Shown here in pieces: positions 1 to 9,638 of a stretch of DNA of 23,379 nucleotides. The DNA comes from Mycogone perniciosa (lineage: Eukaryota; Ascomycota; Sordariomycetes; Hypocreales; Hypocreaceae): the NCBI GenBank assembly GCA_025331125.1, contig JAOALB010000299.1:1-23379 (forward strand). Reading direction: 5' to 3'. Under the pieces are notes generated by a model, which worked only from the letters and a program-made list of their open reading frames with translations, ran no database searches and was not told the DNA's origin. How positions within the stretch are numbered: the first letter of the stretch is position 1; the number at the start of each line of letters is the position of its first letter. The position numbers were made by a program, and so were the translations under genes.

Positions 1-582
1 GACTGCACACCGCTCTACCTTTCAGGCGCAGTCGGGGCACTGTTCAAGGTGCGACTTTCTTCCCATGGCTACACGCTGGTTGCCAAGGGCGTGGAAGCAT
101 CGAGGGTCGGCCGGCTGCGTCATGAAAACATGCTATATGATCAGCTCACGACTATCCAGGGGAAGCATGTGCCTGTCTGCCTTGGGATTGTATATCCAGA
201 TCTTCCGTATTACTACGATGGTGGGATATTTGAATATTTCATGTTTCTCAGCTGGGCAGGCCGGCCCTTGCACGAGTGTATCAGCCAGGATGACAAGGCA
301 TCTGTTGGCCAGGCGATCACCGACGCTTTCAGAGAGTTGCACAAGCTTCGCGTCCTCCACTGCGATGCGGAGCCACGCAACATACTCTACAACGCCGAAG
401 AAAAGAAAGTGATGATTGTGGACTTTGAGCGGGCGAAGTTCCAAGAATTACACAGTCGCCAGCCACTCGCGTCGATTGGCACAAACAGCCGCAAGAGGAA
501 GCGTAGGGTGTTGCAAAAGCCGGAATATGACAGTTTTATACGTGAACTAGATCACATCGCAGCGAGAGTTTTAAAGATTTAA
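1..582 (+). CDS. Kinase-like protein, 5' end outside window
   Basis: The frame is open from base 1 to the TAA at 580-582, so this is the C-terminal part (193 codons) of a gene that begins upstream. The protein has a kinase-fold C-lobe: a catalytic-loop motif HCDAEPRN (H-x-D-x-x-x-x-N, codons at about 358-381) followed by VDFERA at about 418-435, where the metal-binding DFG is replaced by DFE. The tract CLGIVYPDLPYYYDGG upstream is typical of short fungal kinase-like proteins of unknown substrate. The tail holds a basic run, SRKRKRR, that could be a nuclear localisation signal. The catalytic Asp and Asn are present, so activity is possible, but the N-lobe lysine and glycine loop cannot be seen. 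The first ATG inside the window is not a convincing start. The family call is firm; the role is unknown. Confidence 0.75.
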   Translation, partial: DCTPLYLSGAVGALFKVRLSSHGYTLVAKGVEASRVGRLRHENMLYDQLTTIQGKHVPVCLGIVYPDLPYYYDGGIFEYFMFLSWAGRPLHECISQDDKASVGQAITDAFRELHKLRVLHCDAEPRNILYNAEEKKVMIVDFERAKFQELHSRQPLASIGTNSRKRKRRVLQKPEYDSFIRELDHIAARVLKI

Positions 583-1077
583 AGGCGCAATTAGGAAATA
601 ATGGCAACAAAAAGGAAATTATAGCGATTGAAGGAAATAGTAATTAGAAGAAATATATTACAGATTAGAAAGGCTATTATAGGGATCGTTATTAAATTAA
701 TAATAGCTGGATCTCACTGATGTAAACTTTTGCAAAAAAAAGTTAATATATATTAGGGCCGCGTTGTTCAAGCCAGTTAGCGTTGTTCAAGCTGGTCAGC
801 GATGTTGAAAGCTGCCGTGTTGAACAGGCGTAGCCGACTTGATTGAGGTTATTAAATTAAGTAAGGGGTTATTGAAGCTCATAGAAAAGGCAGTGGCAAG
901 AGGGGAGTTTTATTCTTCCCCTCCGGTGGCCCTCTGGGAGCCCTTGTGATTGCTAATAGAAATATATTAAACGGTTGTATATGAAAGAGCGTAAAGAGAG
1001 TTTGCGAAGGGAAGGGCAGCAAAACGGAACGTGCCATTAGGTAAGACTTAAGAGTCAACAAGAATATAATGTGGAAA
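583..1077. other. AT-rich intergenic region
   Basis: About 500 bases between the kinase-like stop and the 3' end of the convergent membrane protein gene. It is strongly AT-rich (for example 600-760) and contains the short tandem repeat at 761-798 listed separately. I see no convincing coding frame or RNA gene. Confidence 0.6.
761..798 (+). repeat. 19-bp tandem duplication
   Basis: Two adjacent copies of a 19-bp unit starting gcgttgttcaag (761-779 and 780-798), differing at a few positions (ccagtta versus ctggtca). A third, more decayed start (gcgatgttgaaagctg) follows. A reverse-oriented piece, gttgaacaggc, lies about 20 bp further on. It may be a relic of a small element or local slippage. 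Confidence 0.7.
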
Positions 1078-2076
1078 TCACATAGAAGTGCCACTGGATC
1101 CTATTCCTGCATATATCTCACCACTCTCTTGTGTAAATATACGCTTTAATTCCGCAGAATATACACACGACGTGCTGCCCAAACGTCGATTCGATCGAGG
1201 CGCTTTCGGTGTAGGAGGGCGAGCCTTGTCCGAATTGTCCCGGCAAATGATTTTCCACAGGGTCCCAATGATATCTAGAAGGACGTATATGGAAGCCAGC
1301 AACTAAACCATAGTTAATAAAGACCAAGGCATTACTTTGAAATTAACAATGTACATACAAGTAGACGATTTTCTTGGTTTGGAAATGCAAAACCGGCGGA
1401 AATGGCCAGCAGGATGGGGACATGAGCCAATATCTTGGCCCAAATCCTCCATTTTTCCGAACGATTTGTCATCGAGTTCAGGATAATAAAAAGTGTTGCC
1501 ACTGTAGATAGCTCTTGAACTATGCATGACACTATCGTCCATACCGTTGGGTTAGGAACCGGAGCAAACTGGCCGGTGGTAAGAAGACCTATGGTGATGC
1601 CAGACATTATATGGGGAATCCATAAGATTTTAGAAATTCCTTCCCACAGTCTGGCAATATTAACGCGCTTTCATAATGTTAAATTTTGTCTTACATAGTG
1701 GCCGGAGACAAGATAATATAATTCTTACCACCTTCATAAAATTTGCCAGTATTGTTGAAAAGATCGCCCGTCCAAACCAACATCTTACCCAGCCCTCCGA
1801 ATCATTGTACCTAGACTGCCACATCATGATTACAAAAACCAAGCCGGGAACAGTCCCCAGAATTATGCAAGCAACCCACAACAACCTAAATATATAAGGG
1901 AAACGGGTGTCGAGCATTTTGTCGTGGTTGAAACCATGGTTCGATCTCCGTCGAAGTCTGCAAGACCACCGGTAACATTGAAAGATTGAAGTAAAGAAAA
2001 TCGAGACTGAAGTTAAAAAAGTGAACCCAACTTCTAGGCTCACTATGGTCAACTGGATGGTAGATAGGCTATCCAT
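1078..2076 (-). CDS. Multi-pass membrane protein, copy 1 (3 exons)
   Basis: Model: exon 1 2076-1729, intron 1728-1668 (GTAAGA..AAAG, TTTAAC branch site), exon 2 1667-1359, intron 1358-1303 (GTATGT..TTTAG, ATTAAC branch site), exon 3 1302-1078. Both introns are phase 0 and the joined frame encodes 293 residues. Hydrophobic segments lie near residues 8-33, 60-87, 103-117, 131-147, 156-180, 193-210 and 220-239, giving about seven membrane passes and a short basic cytosolic-type tail (PTPKAPRSNRRLG). No known motif was recognised. Length, topology and the first intron's place match the gene at 8701-9638, so the two are probably members of one family. A small integral-membrane terpene cyclase is a topological alternative, but I see no motif or cluster that supports it. 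Confidence 0.68.
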
Positions 2077-3043
2077 TCTTCATCATACAGGCCGTATTCG
2101 GGGCATGGCAGACAGACGTGAAGAATGAGAATGATGGTCCGCAATGAAAGCAGCAACACAAAGATAGGACAAAAGTATCTGGCCTACCTGATATTACAAC
2201 CACGGATTGGCATAGTTTTAACAACATACTTTTCTTTTTATAGCGATTCGTACTCCGTGTCTAGGCCGAGAGAGTATCCCTGACATAGACTTAGGACTGG
2301 ATAGGGTCGAGATGAGATAATCCTCGAGTAGAGCGTTGGGTGCATGCTGATCCTCTTCAAACATTCATTTAAGCCGGGTAAGTAGCTGGAAACTTCCCGC
2401 GGGCGAAATTGGGTGGAGCAGGTACCAAGTAGGTTAGCTGCACTAACATCACCAGACATTTCACCCCTTGGGAATCGGGGGTATTATACGCCATCTACGG
2501 AGTACGGGGTGCTCAAAAAAGATACTGGAAGCCAGACAGCCAACAGCCTCCGGGCCGCATCCCAGTATAGATGGGGGCCTAAGTCCCCGCTTAGTCAATC
2601 CATCGGGTAATTCGTTCACTCCCGGTGCTGCGTTGTTTCCACCAGCACCAGATGTCATTGGGTGAATCCGTGGGTGTGGAATTGGTAAACCCTGGCCACA
2701 ACGGAGTACCTCGATATAGATTGACACGTTGGATCCACCCCCCCACACACGCCTAAACGCCCAATCGGAGGCCCTTCAAGCTCAATTATGTTCCGTGTTT
2801 CCTTGCGTAGGTTTTTAGTGCTTGATGGGCAAATACGGGAAAGCAGTCCGTTTTCAGACACCCCTAGGTACTTCAGCAACAACTGTTTCCTCAACCTACG
2901 CCCGATCTTGTCTCACTTTCATGCCAGAACTTGCCCCCCTAGTGGATCTCTTGAACCCTTCCTCCACATCCGCCACCACTCAGCTCCCCGTGCTGCCCGT
3001 TTCCACCCCTGAGGCCTCAGTTTCTAATCCTACCCACATATCT
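2077..3043. other. Intergenic region with TACGGAGTA-type motifs
   Basis: Nearly 1 kb between two minus-strand genes. It would hold the promoter of the 1078-2076 gene and the 3' UTR of the Est1-type gene. Copies of a gtactccgt / acggagtac motif lie at about 2247, 2498 and 2700. The plus strand from 2880 to 3040 is unusually C+T rich and stays open, but its codon content looks like chance. I see no gene. Confidence 0.55.
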
Positions 3044-5112
3044 TCAGTTGCCGCTGACATCTGGAATAAGAATATCCTCCTGAGTATCCTGAGCATCCAC
3101 AGTAGCCTCCCCAGGGGTGTCATCCAAGTCGATGTCGTATTCAAGGGCAACCGAAAACTTCTTGGTCTTGTCGTCCCATGTTAACCATCTATTGAGGCTT
3201 GCGATTCTACATCCCAGCCATAAAATCCTCTCCTTGCGTACCTCCGCCATTGAACCCTGCTCAAAGTATTTCTCATCCTCATCAACTGTCTCAAAGGAGA
3301 ACCAGTTGTCGGGGAAGTATTTCTCTGTATAAATGAGGCCCCTCATTGCATAATCCTCCGGCAGCGGCCGCGGAATGTCATTCTTTGTTGGCCCTGGGAA
3401 TGCTTTGCTATTCATGCGAGGCTCAAACTTGCAAGATTTTTTTAGATAGTTTAGCATCACGGCTGTCAGTTTCCAAGGAAATTTTCCTTCAAGGTAGGAT
3501 ATGGCAGCGGGGAATTGTGATATATGATGCAAGAAGACCAACTCTGTATGGAGGTAAGGCAGGATATTTATATCCCCCCACCGGCGTGTGATGATTTCAT
3601 ACGTACGAACGACAAATGAGAGTGTCTTCAAAAAAGTCTCTCCAGGAATCATGTTTGCTGTGGAAGCCCCCTCTATAGCAATGTCAGACTCCTCAGGTCG
3701 CTTTGTTGTGATCGCATGCTTGAGAACATTAGACTTATCCCCATAGCCTAATAGAGAACATCCAAGGGAGATTCCAATGAAATAACTATTCAATTGTTAG
3801 TAAAAGGCGCCATCATACACCTTATTAGTAGGATTACTTGCCCTGGCGCAAGCCAACCTTTGGTTGTGCTGGCAATGTGTCCATCTAAGAGATCGTAGAA
3901 TTGATTCATTGCGGATTCTAGCTGATCCTGGCATTTGCCAGAGAAGATAATTGCATGAACACGCACAAAAACCGCATCAATAGGCTCCAAATGCGGCAAT
4001 GGTGAACTCAAAACCAGGTCAAATAGTGTCATTATACTTTCCCGCGCACTCAGAAAGGGAATTGGTACGCATAGTGACTTTGTGTAGTAATAAATCTGTT
4101 GCAAGGCATTGGGTCGAGCGAGAATCGCTAGATGATGATAGAGACGGCCAGTCGTTGGTGATTTATCCGAAGCTTTGCTATACCAATACCGCGAAACGGA
4201 AGTCCACGTCTCTCGATCCCGAATGTCGTCGTCTTCAATTGCCATGCGGTACCTGCCAAGGTCGCCAAGGCATTCTATCCACGTGTCCTCAAAAGCAGGC
4301 ACCGTCTCATAAAGTAGAGCCATCATGCTATAGGCGATGTAAATGAATGTGAGCATGGGCTCTAAAGATGACGGCAGTTTGTATCTCAAGAGCTCCAGAA
4401 ATGAATGAATTCCATGTCGCCACATCCTTGCTGGCATAGCAAAATTTGCAGCTAGGCGGCGAAGGACTAAACTGGCTGATGGATGTTGGCTGGCTAAGAA
4501 AAAGTCGTAATGTTCGTGTAATAACGTGCGGTGCAATGCGATAAGAGCCTGCCATTGTTCATTGCTCAATTGCCGCAATGCATCCTGATTGGAAGATTGC
4601 ACATTGTCCACCTCAATACATTTGCTTTCCACCATAAAAAGACGAGCGTAGATGCCCTTGACCTCGGCAGTAAGCTTCTCATTTGATATGGGTCTCGTTT
4701 TTGGTTGGAGAATCATCTGTGAAACTGTTGGAGTTGAATGCTCTGACAATTGGGGTTGGGAGTCCTGAAGCTGTTGTGATTGGGACTGTTGAACTTGGGA
4801 CTTGACTTGAGATAGTCGACTACGCTTTGTCTGAGGTGAGCGCTTAACATGCGAGGAAAGCGCAGATTGCGGCGCTCTCGATTGTGGTGTCCGCGGCTGC
4901 TGCATTCTGCGACTCTGACTCGCAGTTGACGATGGTAGCGACGGTGGTGAGCTGTGAGGAGAGCATATCTGCTCACGATCGAACTGCTTGTCTGCTGGAT
5001 CCGCGACTGCATCGAGCTGGCTAGAGCCATCGGTTTTATTTCCATTTCCCAACACGGAACTGGAGTGGATAGGGAGGACGACAGCATACGGAGGCTTTGA
5101 AGAATTGATCAT
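3044..5112 (-). CDS. Est1/SMG5-7-type DNA/RNA-binding domain protein
   Basis: Two exons, 5112-3821 and 3785-3044, join to a 677-residue protein. The intron 3786-3820 is only 35 bp (AG/GTGTATG..TTTTACTAAC..AATAG, phase 2), but the frame continues cleanly into SYFIGISLGCSLLGYG. Residues about 50-135 are a low-complexity Ser/Gln/Pro-rich leader. From about 183 the protein carries the helical region of Est1 and SMG5/6/7 proteins: QWQALIALHRTLLHEHYDFF, then CLGDLGRYRMAIE (about 281-293) and the following W..YSKAS...TGRLYHHLAILA repeat-like helices. In that family these regions form a 14-3-3-like/TPR fold plus a helical domain that binds RNA, DNA or protein partners in telomere maintenance or nonsense-mediated decay. 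No C-terminal PIN domain is seen. Filamentous ascomycetes carry several divergent copies, and this is likely one of those, so the telomere or NMD role is not assured. The start has A at -3. Confidence 0.85.
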
Positions 5113-5150
5113 CTTTTCAAGGCTGCCTTGATATTAGAAAAGCTAGAAAC

Positions 5151-5588
5151 CTATGGTGCGCCTGTGCCAAAAGCGTTAAAACCATCTGAATTCACATTCA
5201 ATTTCTCTTGCAAAATTGAGACAAAGCTGCCGCTTTTGTCCTCGCTGACGTTAGTCCGCGGCAATGGGAGCAAGATAAAGGTGCGGAATGCGACTTCCAG
5301 GCTCTTGAAAGTGATTGAGGCGAGGGCTCCCTGACAGAGCTCTGGGGGCGAGCGACGAATACCGTAGGCCGTCTTTGATGAATAGAAGACTAGCAAATGA
5401 TTGACCGCTGGTGTCAACAAGTAGTCACGGATGCGCTTTGCGCTGCAGAAATTCGTATTGGTGCCGGTTTCTGGCGGCGCAGAATTCTTACGCTGCGGCT
5501 GTGATGGGGAGATGGTGATCTTCTGATGCACTTGGCGATGGACTTTTTTCTGGAAAAATTGACTCGATCGTAGTGTGTAATCACGCAC
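5151..5588 (-). CDS. Hypothetical protein or stray 5' coding fragment
   Basis: A 145-codon open frame ending 38 bp upstream of the Est1-type start, on the same strand. It has coding-like third positions (mostly C/G) and a plausible composition: a basic Gln-rich N-terminus, then a hydrophobic stretch around FRTFILLPLPRTN. I do not recognise it. I looked for an intron that would join it to the Est1-type gene. Acceptors such as ATCAAGGCAG at about 5125 exist, but every donor I could find gave the wrong phase or ran into a stop. It may be a separate small gene, a 5' exon broken by a frameshift, or chance. Confidence 0.3.
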   Translation of the reverse strand: MRDYTLRSSQFFQKKVHRQVHQKITISPSQPQRKNSAPPETGTNTNFCSAKRIRDYLLTPAVNHLLVFYSSKTAYGIRRSPPELCQGALASITFKSLEVAFRTFILLPLPRTNVSEDKSGSFVSILQEKLNVNSDGFNAFGTGAP

Positions 5589-6774
5589 AACTCAAACTGA
5601 GTCTCAGATCGAGAGCTTTGTTCGTGTCACGAAAGGCTTCCTCTCATTCTCTCAAGGGCATTCTCCTGTTTTATCTAAGCTAAGGTGGTTCGCGGCCACG
5701 ACAAAAAAGGCGTATATGCTATGCAAGAGGAATGGTGAGGTGACGCAGTGCCACGTATCCAGCTTCGCCATCGTGCGAACCAGGTCGCCCGAGGGATTAT
5801 TGCTATGCTGTTCTCTCGAGAATAGCATAGACCACCACCACCCCCCTTCCCCTGTCCAGGGCAACACTGATACCCCGTCACCACACCCCGGGTACGCGTG
5901 CATATTAAAAGTCCATATCAGCGCTTCGTATTTTGACAAATCGGAACGATAGTTCTCTTTCAGCGCTTCTGCTTCGGTAGACCATATATCAGTATTTTCA
6001 GCCAGTAGGTGGGAAACCCGTCTTGCCTTAGGGGGCTAAATGGGCCATCCCTGAGCTGGCTGAGACTTCCATGCAAAGAAGACTTATAGATGGATATTAA
6101 GGATCGGTTGCAGGTGCCACTTCTAGGGTTTGAGCGGGGCGAGTGTCGTGGCATGGGGTGACTTGTGTGAACGCCTTGTCTCGGCGATAGTTAGGGTGAC
6201 CCAGCTCTTGGCCTATATCTTCCTACCTTGAAATTCTTGGAAGATAATCTAATCCAGTTCGCCATTAACAGGCTGCCTTCCACATAATCCAAGTCCCAAC
6301 GCCATTCAGCGAGATAAATTGGCGGCTAAACGTATTGGGGAGCACATAGGCCTAGCAACAATGCAATGCAGCTTTGAGACATGTAGGAGATTACGTTGAT
6401 GTATTTTGCTAGCAAATAAAATAATGTAGCATCTACGTACTGGGGTCCTACACCAAATCTTGCAGGTCACTGAATAAAGAATTTAGCTTGCTTGTCCTAT
6501 GGTCGGCATCTATGGCTCTTATCATCCTAGTCAGGTAGCGGGATGCACCCCCTATCAAACCTGTAAGTGCCACTAGTTGGAGTTACTCAATGTGTTGGGT
6601 AGTAATATAGACGACTCAATATATATGGAGTATAAGAGTTAAACTTTTGCTGCGGATTTTAGGGCCAATGGCCAAAAACGTATGTCGAGAATAGTAGGGA
6701 ATTAGAGCCATAGATTAATGAGACAATGTTGTCCGCAAATAGTTCCCGCATACCGAAATTATATTCGAACCTAT
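5589..6774. other. Intergenic region, no gene seen
   Basis: About 1.2 kb between the Est1-type locus and the 3' end of the glycosyltransferase gene. It contains the hairpin at 5803-5830 and AT-rich DNA. Short open frames exist on both strands, for example one rich in Trp and Gly at 5652-5939 minus, but none has convincing composition or motifs. Confidence 0.55.
5803..5830. repeat. Short near-perfect palindrome
   Basis: ctatgct..ttctc faces gagaa..agcatag with a 2-base loop and one G-T position, making a 13-bp stem. It is followed by a run of CCA repeats (about 5831-5843). It could form a hairpin or bind a dimeric protein; nothing else points to a function. Confidence 0.6.
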
Positions 6775-8250
6775 TCAGGCACCCGTGATATAGCTAGAAT
6801 CAAAATCAGCGATTCTCTCAGACTTTGGCCTGCCTGTCCAAGTACAATCCCAAAAGGTGAACGCCGCCCATAGCTTCAGGAAGGAATGAAAGTAAGCAAA
6901 AATGTGATATGCTGGGAGAGGAAAGAAAAACAACAAGAAGTCCTTGGGGTGACGCCAGAAGTAATTGAAGGGCTTGACTAATTTCGCAAAAGAAATCCAG
7001 GCTATAAGGCATAAGAGAAGCCATTCTTGGCACATTGAGGTTGAATAGAACTTGGTTTTCGTAAGGGCGTAAACTATACCGGAGTCCCAGAACACTGCCA
7101 AGTTAAATAAGCTCGGGATGAATGTTGTCCACACAGTCCACGGCCAGCGATGCCATATCGTACGATCTGTGAGCAAGGAACACAGGTTCGACCTATAGGT
7201 TGTGCGTGCCCAACGTAGACATTGATGGACAAATCTAGGGTATTGGCCAAGTGTTGTCTCAATCGTAGTATTATCCGTATACTGGATCTTGATCTCATAG
7301 CCGTTTTTTAAAACCCAACGCGTGATGAAATTATCGTCGTCGGGGTGGATGGGACCGAACCAACCAAAGAAGAAATGTTCGTCAGTAAACTTTGGAAGAA
7401 AATCGCTGGCTTGGATGATTTGAGTCCGAACTATCGCGGCCCGCCCCGAAATAACAAACACTCCTCCATCAAGAGCGTTGGTGGCTCGGATCTCAAAATT
7501 ATGACGGGCCAAGTAGACAGCTCCCAGGACGTTCCAATACGACTCCCAGTATTGCCCCCAGAGGGTGCTGGCTTGGGTCTTCCTGCGACGCACCTTCTTC
7601 TTCGTTCCACATAGCCCGACCTGTTTGTTTTCGAACACAGGAACGATGCAGTCAAGAAAGCGAGGCGGCAGGAACACGTGGTCATCCACGAACAAAGTCA
7701 GGAGCGTTTTAATACCAGGCATGACATATGCCATTTGGCGGCGTTTGCTCACAACGCCAGAACACTCGACCCAAGTTTCCACTCCAGAAATATCCGGTGC
7801 GCTACCATCGCTCTGGAGGTCCTCGCGGATGCCCAACAACAACTCCCTAACCCCCCTCTCCTTCTCACTTGAGTCCGTGACCACGATGACCTTCGCAGGT
7901 TGGTTGACAAGGCATGTCGTTAGACACTCTTTTAGGTCGGGATTTTCGGATTCCGATACCGAGATAGTCGGGATGATGATCGTGACGTCTTTCGGCCAAA
8001 TTGTACGAATCGCAGGGTGCGGTGCTGGCATATATCTCCAGAAAGAGTAAATGTTGATGATTAATCGAACGTAACGACAAGCAAAGATCACACTGAACCA
8101 AATCAAGCCCGGATCATCAGTCCCGGTGAGCTTGATGATCACAGTGAGTAGTAGTGCTGGGATAGCATGCGGTAATAGGCTAAGACACGATTCGACAATA
8201 GCACTGAACTTGTAACCAGTAATGTGAATTTGTCGGCGTGAAATACCCAT
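6775..8250 (-). CDS. Membrane GT2 polysaccharide synthase (Cps1/HAS-like)
   Basis: An intact, intronless 491-residue family 2 glycosyltransferase. Two N-terminal membrane segments (about 17-40 and 48-71) precede the catalytic domain, which opens with VTIIIPTISVSE (about 89-100). The processive GT2 signatures follow in order: VDDH (188-191; nucleotide-sugar/metal-binding aspartates), PDDDNFITRW (303-312; catalytic-base region of the GDDxxLT type) and QCLRW (343-347; QxxRW). Three C-terminal segments (about 372-396, 408-425 and 438-466) would form the polymer channel, and the tail holds WTGRP. Related fungal proteins (Cps1, hyaluronan-synthase-like, the GT2 enzymes needed for hyphal growth in some plant pathogens) make or export extracellular polysaccharide from UDP-sugars at the plasma membrane. 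The exact polymer cannot be told. All key residues are present and the start is the only sensible ATG. Confidence 0.9.
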   Translation of the reverse strand: MGISRRQIHITGYKFSAIVESCLSLLPHAIPALLLTVIIKLTGTDDPGLIWFSVIFACRYVRLIINIYSFWRYMPAPHPAIRTIWPKDVTIIIPTISVSESENPDLKECLTTCLVNQPAKVIVVTDSSEKERGVRELLLGIREDLQSDGSAPDISGVETWVECSGVVSKRRQMAYVMPGIKTLLTLFVDDHVFLPPRFLDCIVPVFENKQVGLCGTKKKVRRRKTQASTLWGQYWESYWNVLGAVYLARHNFEIRATNALDGGVFVISGRAAIVRTQIIQASDFLPKFTDEHFFFGWFGPIHPDDDNFITRWVLKNGYEIKIQYTDNTTIETTLGQYPRFVHQCLRWARTTYRSNLCSLLTDRTIWHRWPWTVWTTFIPSLFNLAVFWDSGIVYALTKTKFYSTSMCQEWLLLCLIAWISFAKLVKPFNYFWRHPKDFLLFFFPLPAYHIFAYFHSFLKLWAAFTFWDCTWTGRPKSERIADFDSSYITGA

Positions 8251-8305
8251 AGTGACTAGAAAGACTAGTTGACAAAACGATTATGAACCGTAGACTTTGG
8301 TTGAG

Positions 8306-8322
8306 CATCAACAAAGAGACAT
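8306..8322 (-). promoter_or_regulatory. Overlapping upstream ORFs in GT2 leader
   Basis: Upstream of the glycosyltransferase ATG (8250), a four-codon frame ATG-TCT-CTT-TGT-TGA runs from 8322 to 8308. Its TGA shares a base with a second ATG (8308-8306). That second frame is out of phase with the enzyme and reads across its start codon. If the transcript begins near the TATA-like site at 8355-8360, both would lie in the leader and could reduce translation of the enzyme. This is inference from sequence. Confidence 0.35.
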
Positions 8323-8354
8323 GATAAAAAAGTGAAGGGAAGAAGGAATTTAGA

Positions 8355-8360
8355 TATATA
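8355..8360 (-). promoter_or_regulatory. TATA-like element upstream of GT2 gene
   Basis: A TATATA run about 105 bp upstream of the glycosyltransferase ATG, followed on the coding strand by a pyrimidine-rich stretch (ttccttcttcccttcac). This is a common fungal core-promoter arrangement. Confidence 0.4.
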
Positions 8361-8700
8361 GTATCCAGAACAGGAATTTACTAGATAGAAAAGCCTGGGG
8401 TGCCCCTTAAAATGGATAACATTGCCCGACCTGCATTCTACCATCTGCGGATATCCATATGCTGAGAGAAAAGGATTAGAAAAGACGGTTTGCTATCTGA
8501 TAGGGGCAGTGGCTAGGTACCACTAGGACCAGCGTGACATAGAGCATTGTGCAGCAAAGTGCTACCCCTTTCAAGTAGAGGAGCTTCACTGATAGAGGGA
8601 AGTACGGGTACGTGACACAAGTCCGACTATTCTAATTTCCCAAGTCTTACTAACAGCAGGAGATTGTTTTGCCATAATGCGAGAGTTCTTTAAAATTCAG

Positions 8701-9638
8701 TCAAACCAATACCTCAAAAGTCTCTTGACTCTCCTGAGATGCTGAGACGGTTGTGTTGCTATATTCCAATCCTTCCATATTTCCACTATTCCTAGGGACT
8801 AAAATATCTATTGCTGATTGTTGAGTTCCCGGCCTGCATAGAACCCGTTTTGGAATTATGCATATATAATTCCAAAGTTTATCTAGAGGCGTTGTTGATG
8901 CCAAGACAGCAATGCAGAGACAACATTGACCACCAAACTGTTGCTGAATCATACCAAGCTCAATGGCTATCAAGAGTAAGGATGAGGCCATAAATGCCAT
9001 GAAGAAGATTATTCCAAATATAAGCATACGCCTGCGGCGTCTTCGATAAGTTGTCGAGTGGCTCGATTCTAGGCCGAATGGAGAGGAGATTGCTATTACG
9101 AAAGCAAAGATTGAGGCGCTAAGGTGGGATATTATAGGTACGGCCCATAAACTCTCAATGCCTGATTGGTGCAGCTGCCAGATTCCCAGCCCAACCAATA
9201 TGGCGTGTAAAACCAGCAAACCTCCAATAGCATATATGTGCTTTTTAACGAAACAATATTGGATAAGCGGGGAAATCGTCTCAACGATCTGTGGCATCTT
9301 AGAGAGGGCAAATTAGGATCATGGACGCAATACAATACCTCAACGCTATTAATAAATAGTAGAGTAGACCCCTTCCATGCAATGAAGCAGGGGTAAACAA
9401 GATTATAATCGCAGTGTGATACTCGAATAGCGAGGAAGGTAAAGGCAAGAGCAAGTCCAGAGAGAGTAAAGAAGCCGCAGCTCAGAATAGACATATGATC
9501 GGCACGAACCATGTCAATTGCGCCATCTCCAGTTCTGGACTTGATCCTCCAACAAACATAGAAAATCGAGAATGCCAAGGTCACAGGAAATATAGTGCCT
9601 GCCTCAATAACCTCGCTGGACGTAATTTTATGGCGCAT
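8701..9638 (-). CDS. Multi-pass membrane protein, copy 2 (2 exons)
   Basis: Exon 1 9638-9339, intron 9298-9338 (41 bp, GTATTG..CTCTCTAAG, TCCTAAT branch-like site, phase 0), exon 2 9297-8701; 298 residues. I chose the ATG at 9638 over the in-frame ATG at 9704 because it gives a length and N-terminus matching the gene at 1078-2076 (293 residues). Hydrophobic segments lie near 10-31, 49-72, 82-100, 121-142, 148-171, 190-213 and 223-246, with an unbroken RRRRRR cytosolic loop at 185-190 and a Ser/Thr-rich tail. The first intron falls at the same place (after the third hydrophobic stretch, phase 0) as in copy 1, and both end with a LAS....LD..LW..IC pattern. Copy 1's second intron is absent here. 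The function is unknown. Confidence 0.68.

Larger units (their letters stand above)
8251..8700. other. Intergenic region between GT2 and membrane protein genes
   Basis: About 450 bases with no gene seen. The half near 8251-8400 holds the leader and core promoter of the glycosyltransferase gene. The rest would carry the 3' UTR of the 8701-9638 gene, which reads toward it. Confidence 0.5.

Noticed and set aside
2822..3184. 120-codon plus frame in C+T-rich DNA
   Set aside because: It overlaps the 3' coding end of the Est1-type gene in antisense, and its Ser/Thr/Pro-rich composition follows from base bias.
7565..8050. 161-codon plus frame inside the glycosyltransferase
   Set aside because: It is antisense to the conserved catalytic domain and is a shadow of it.
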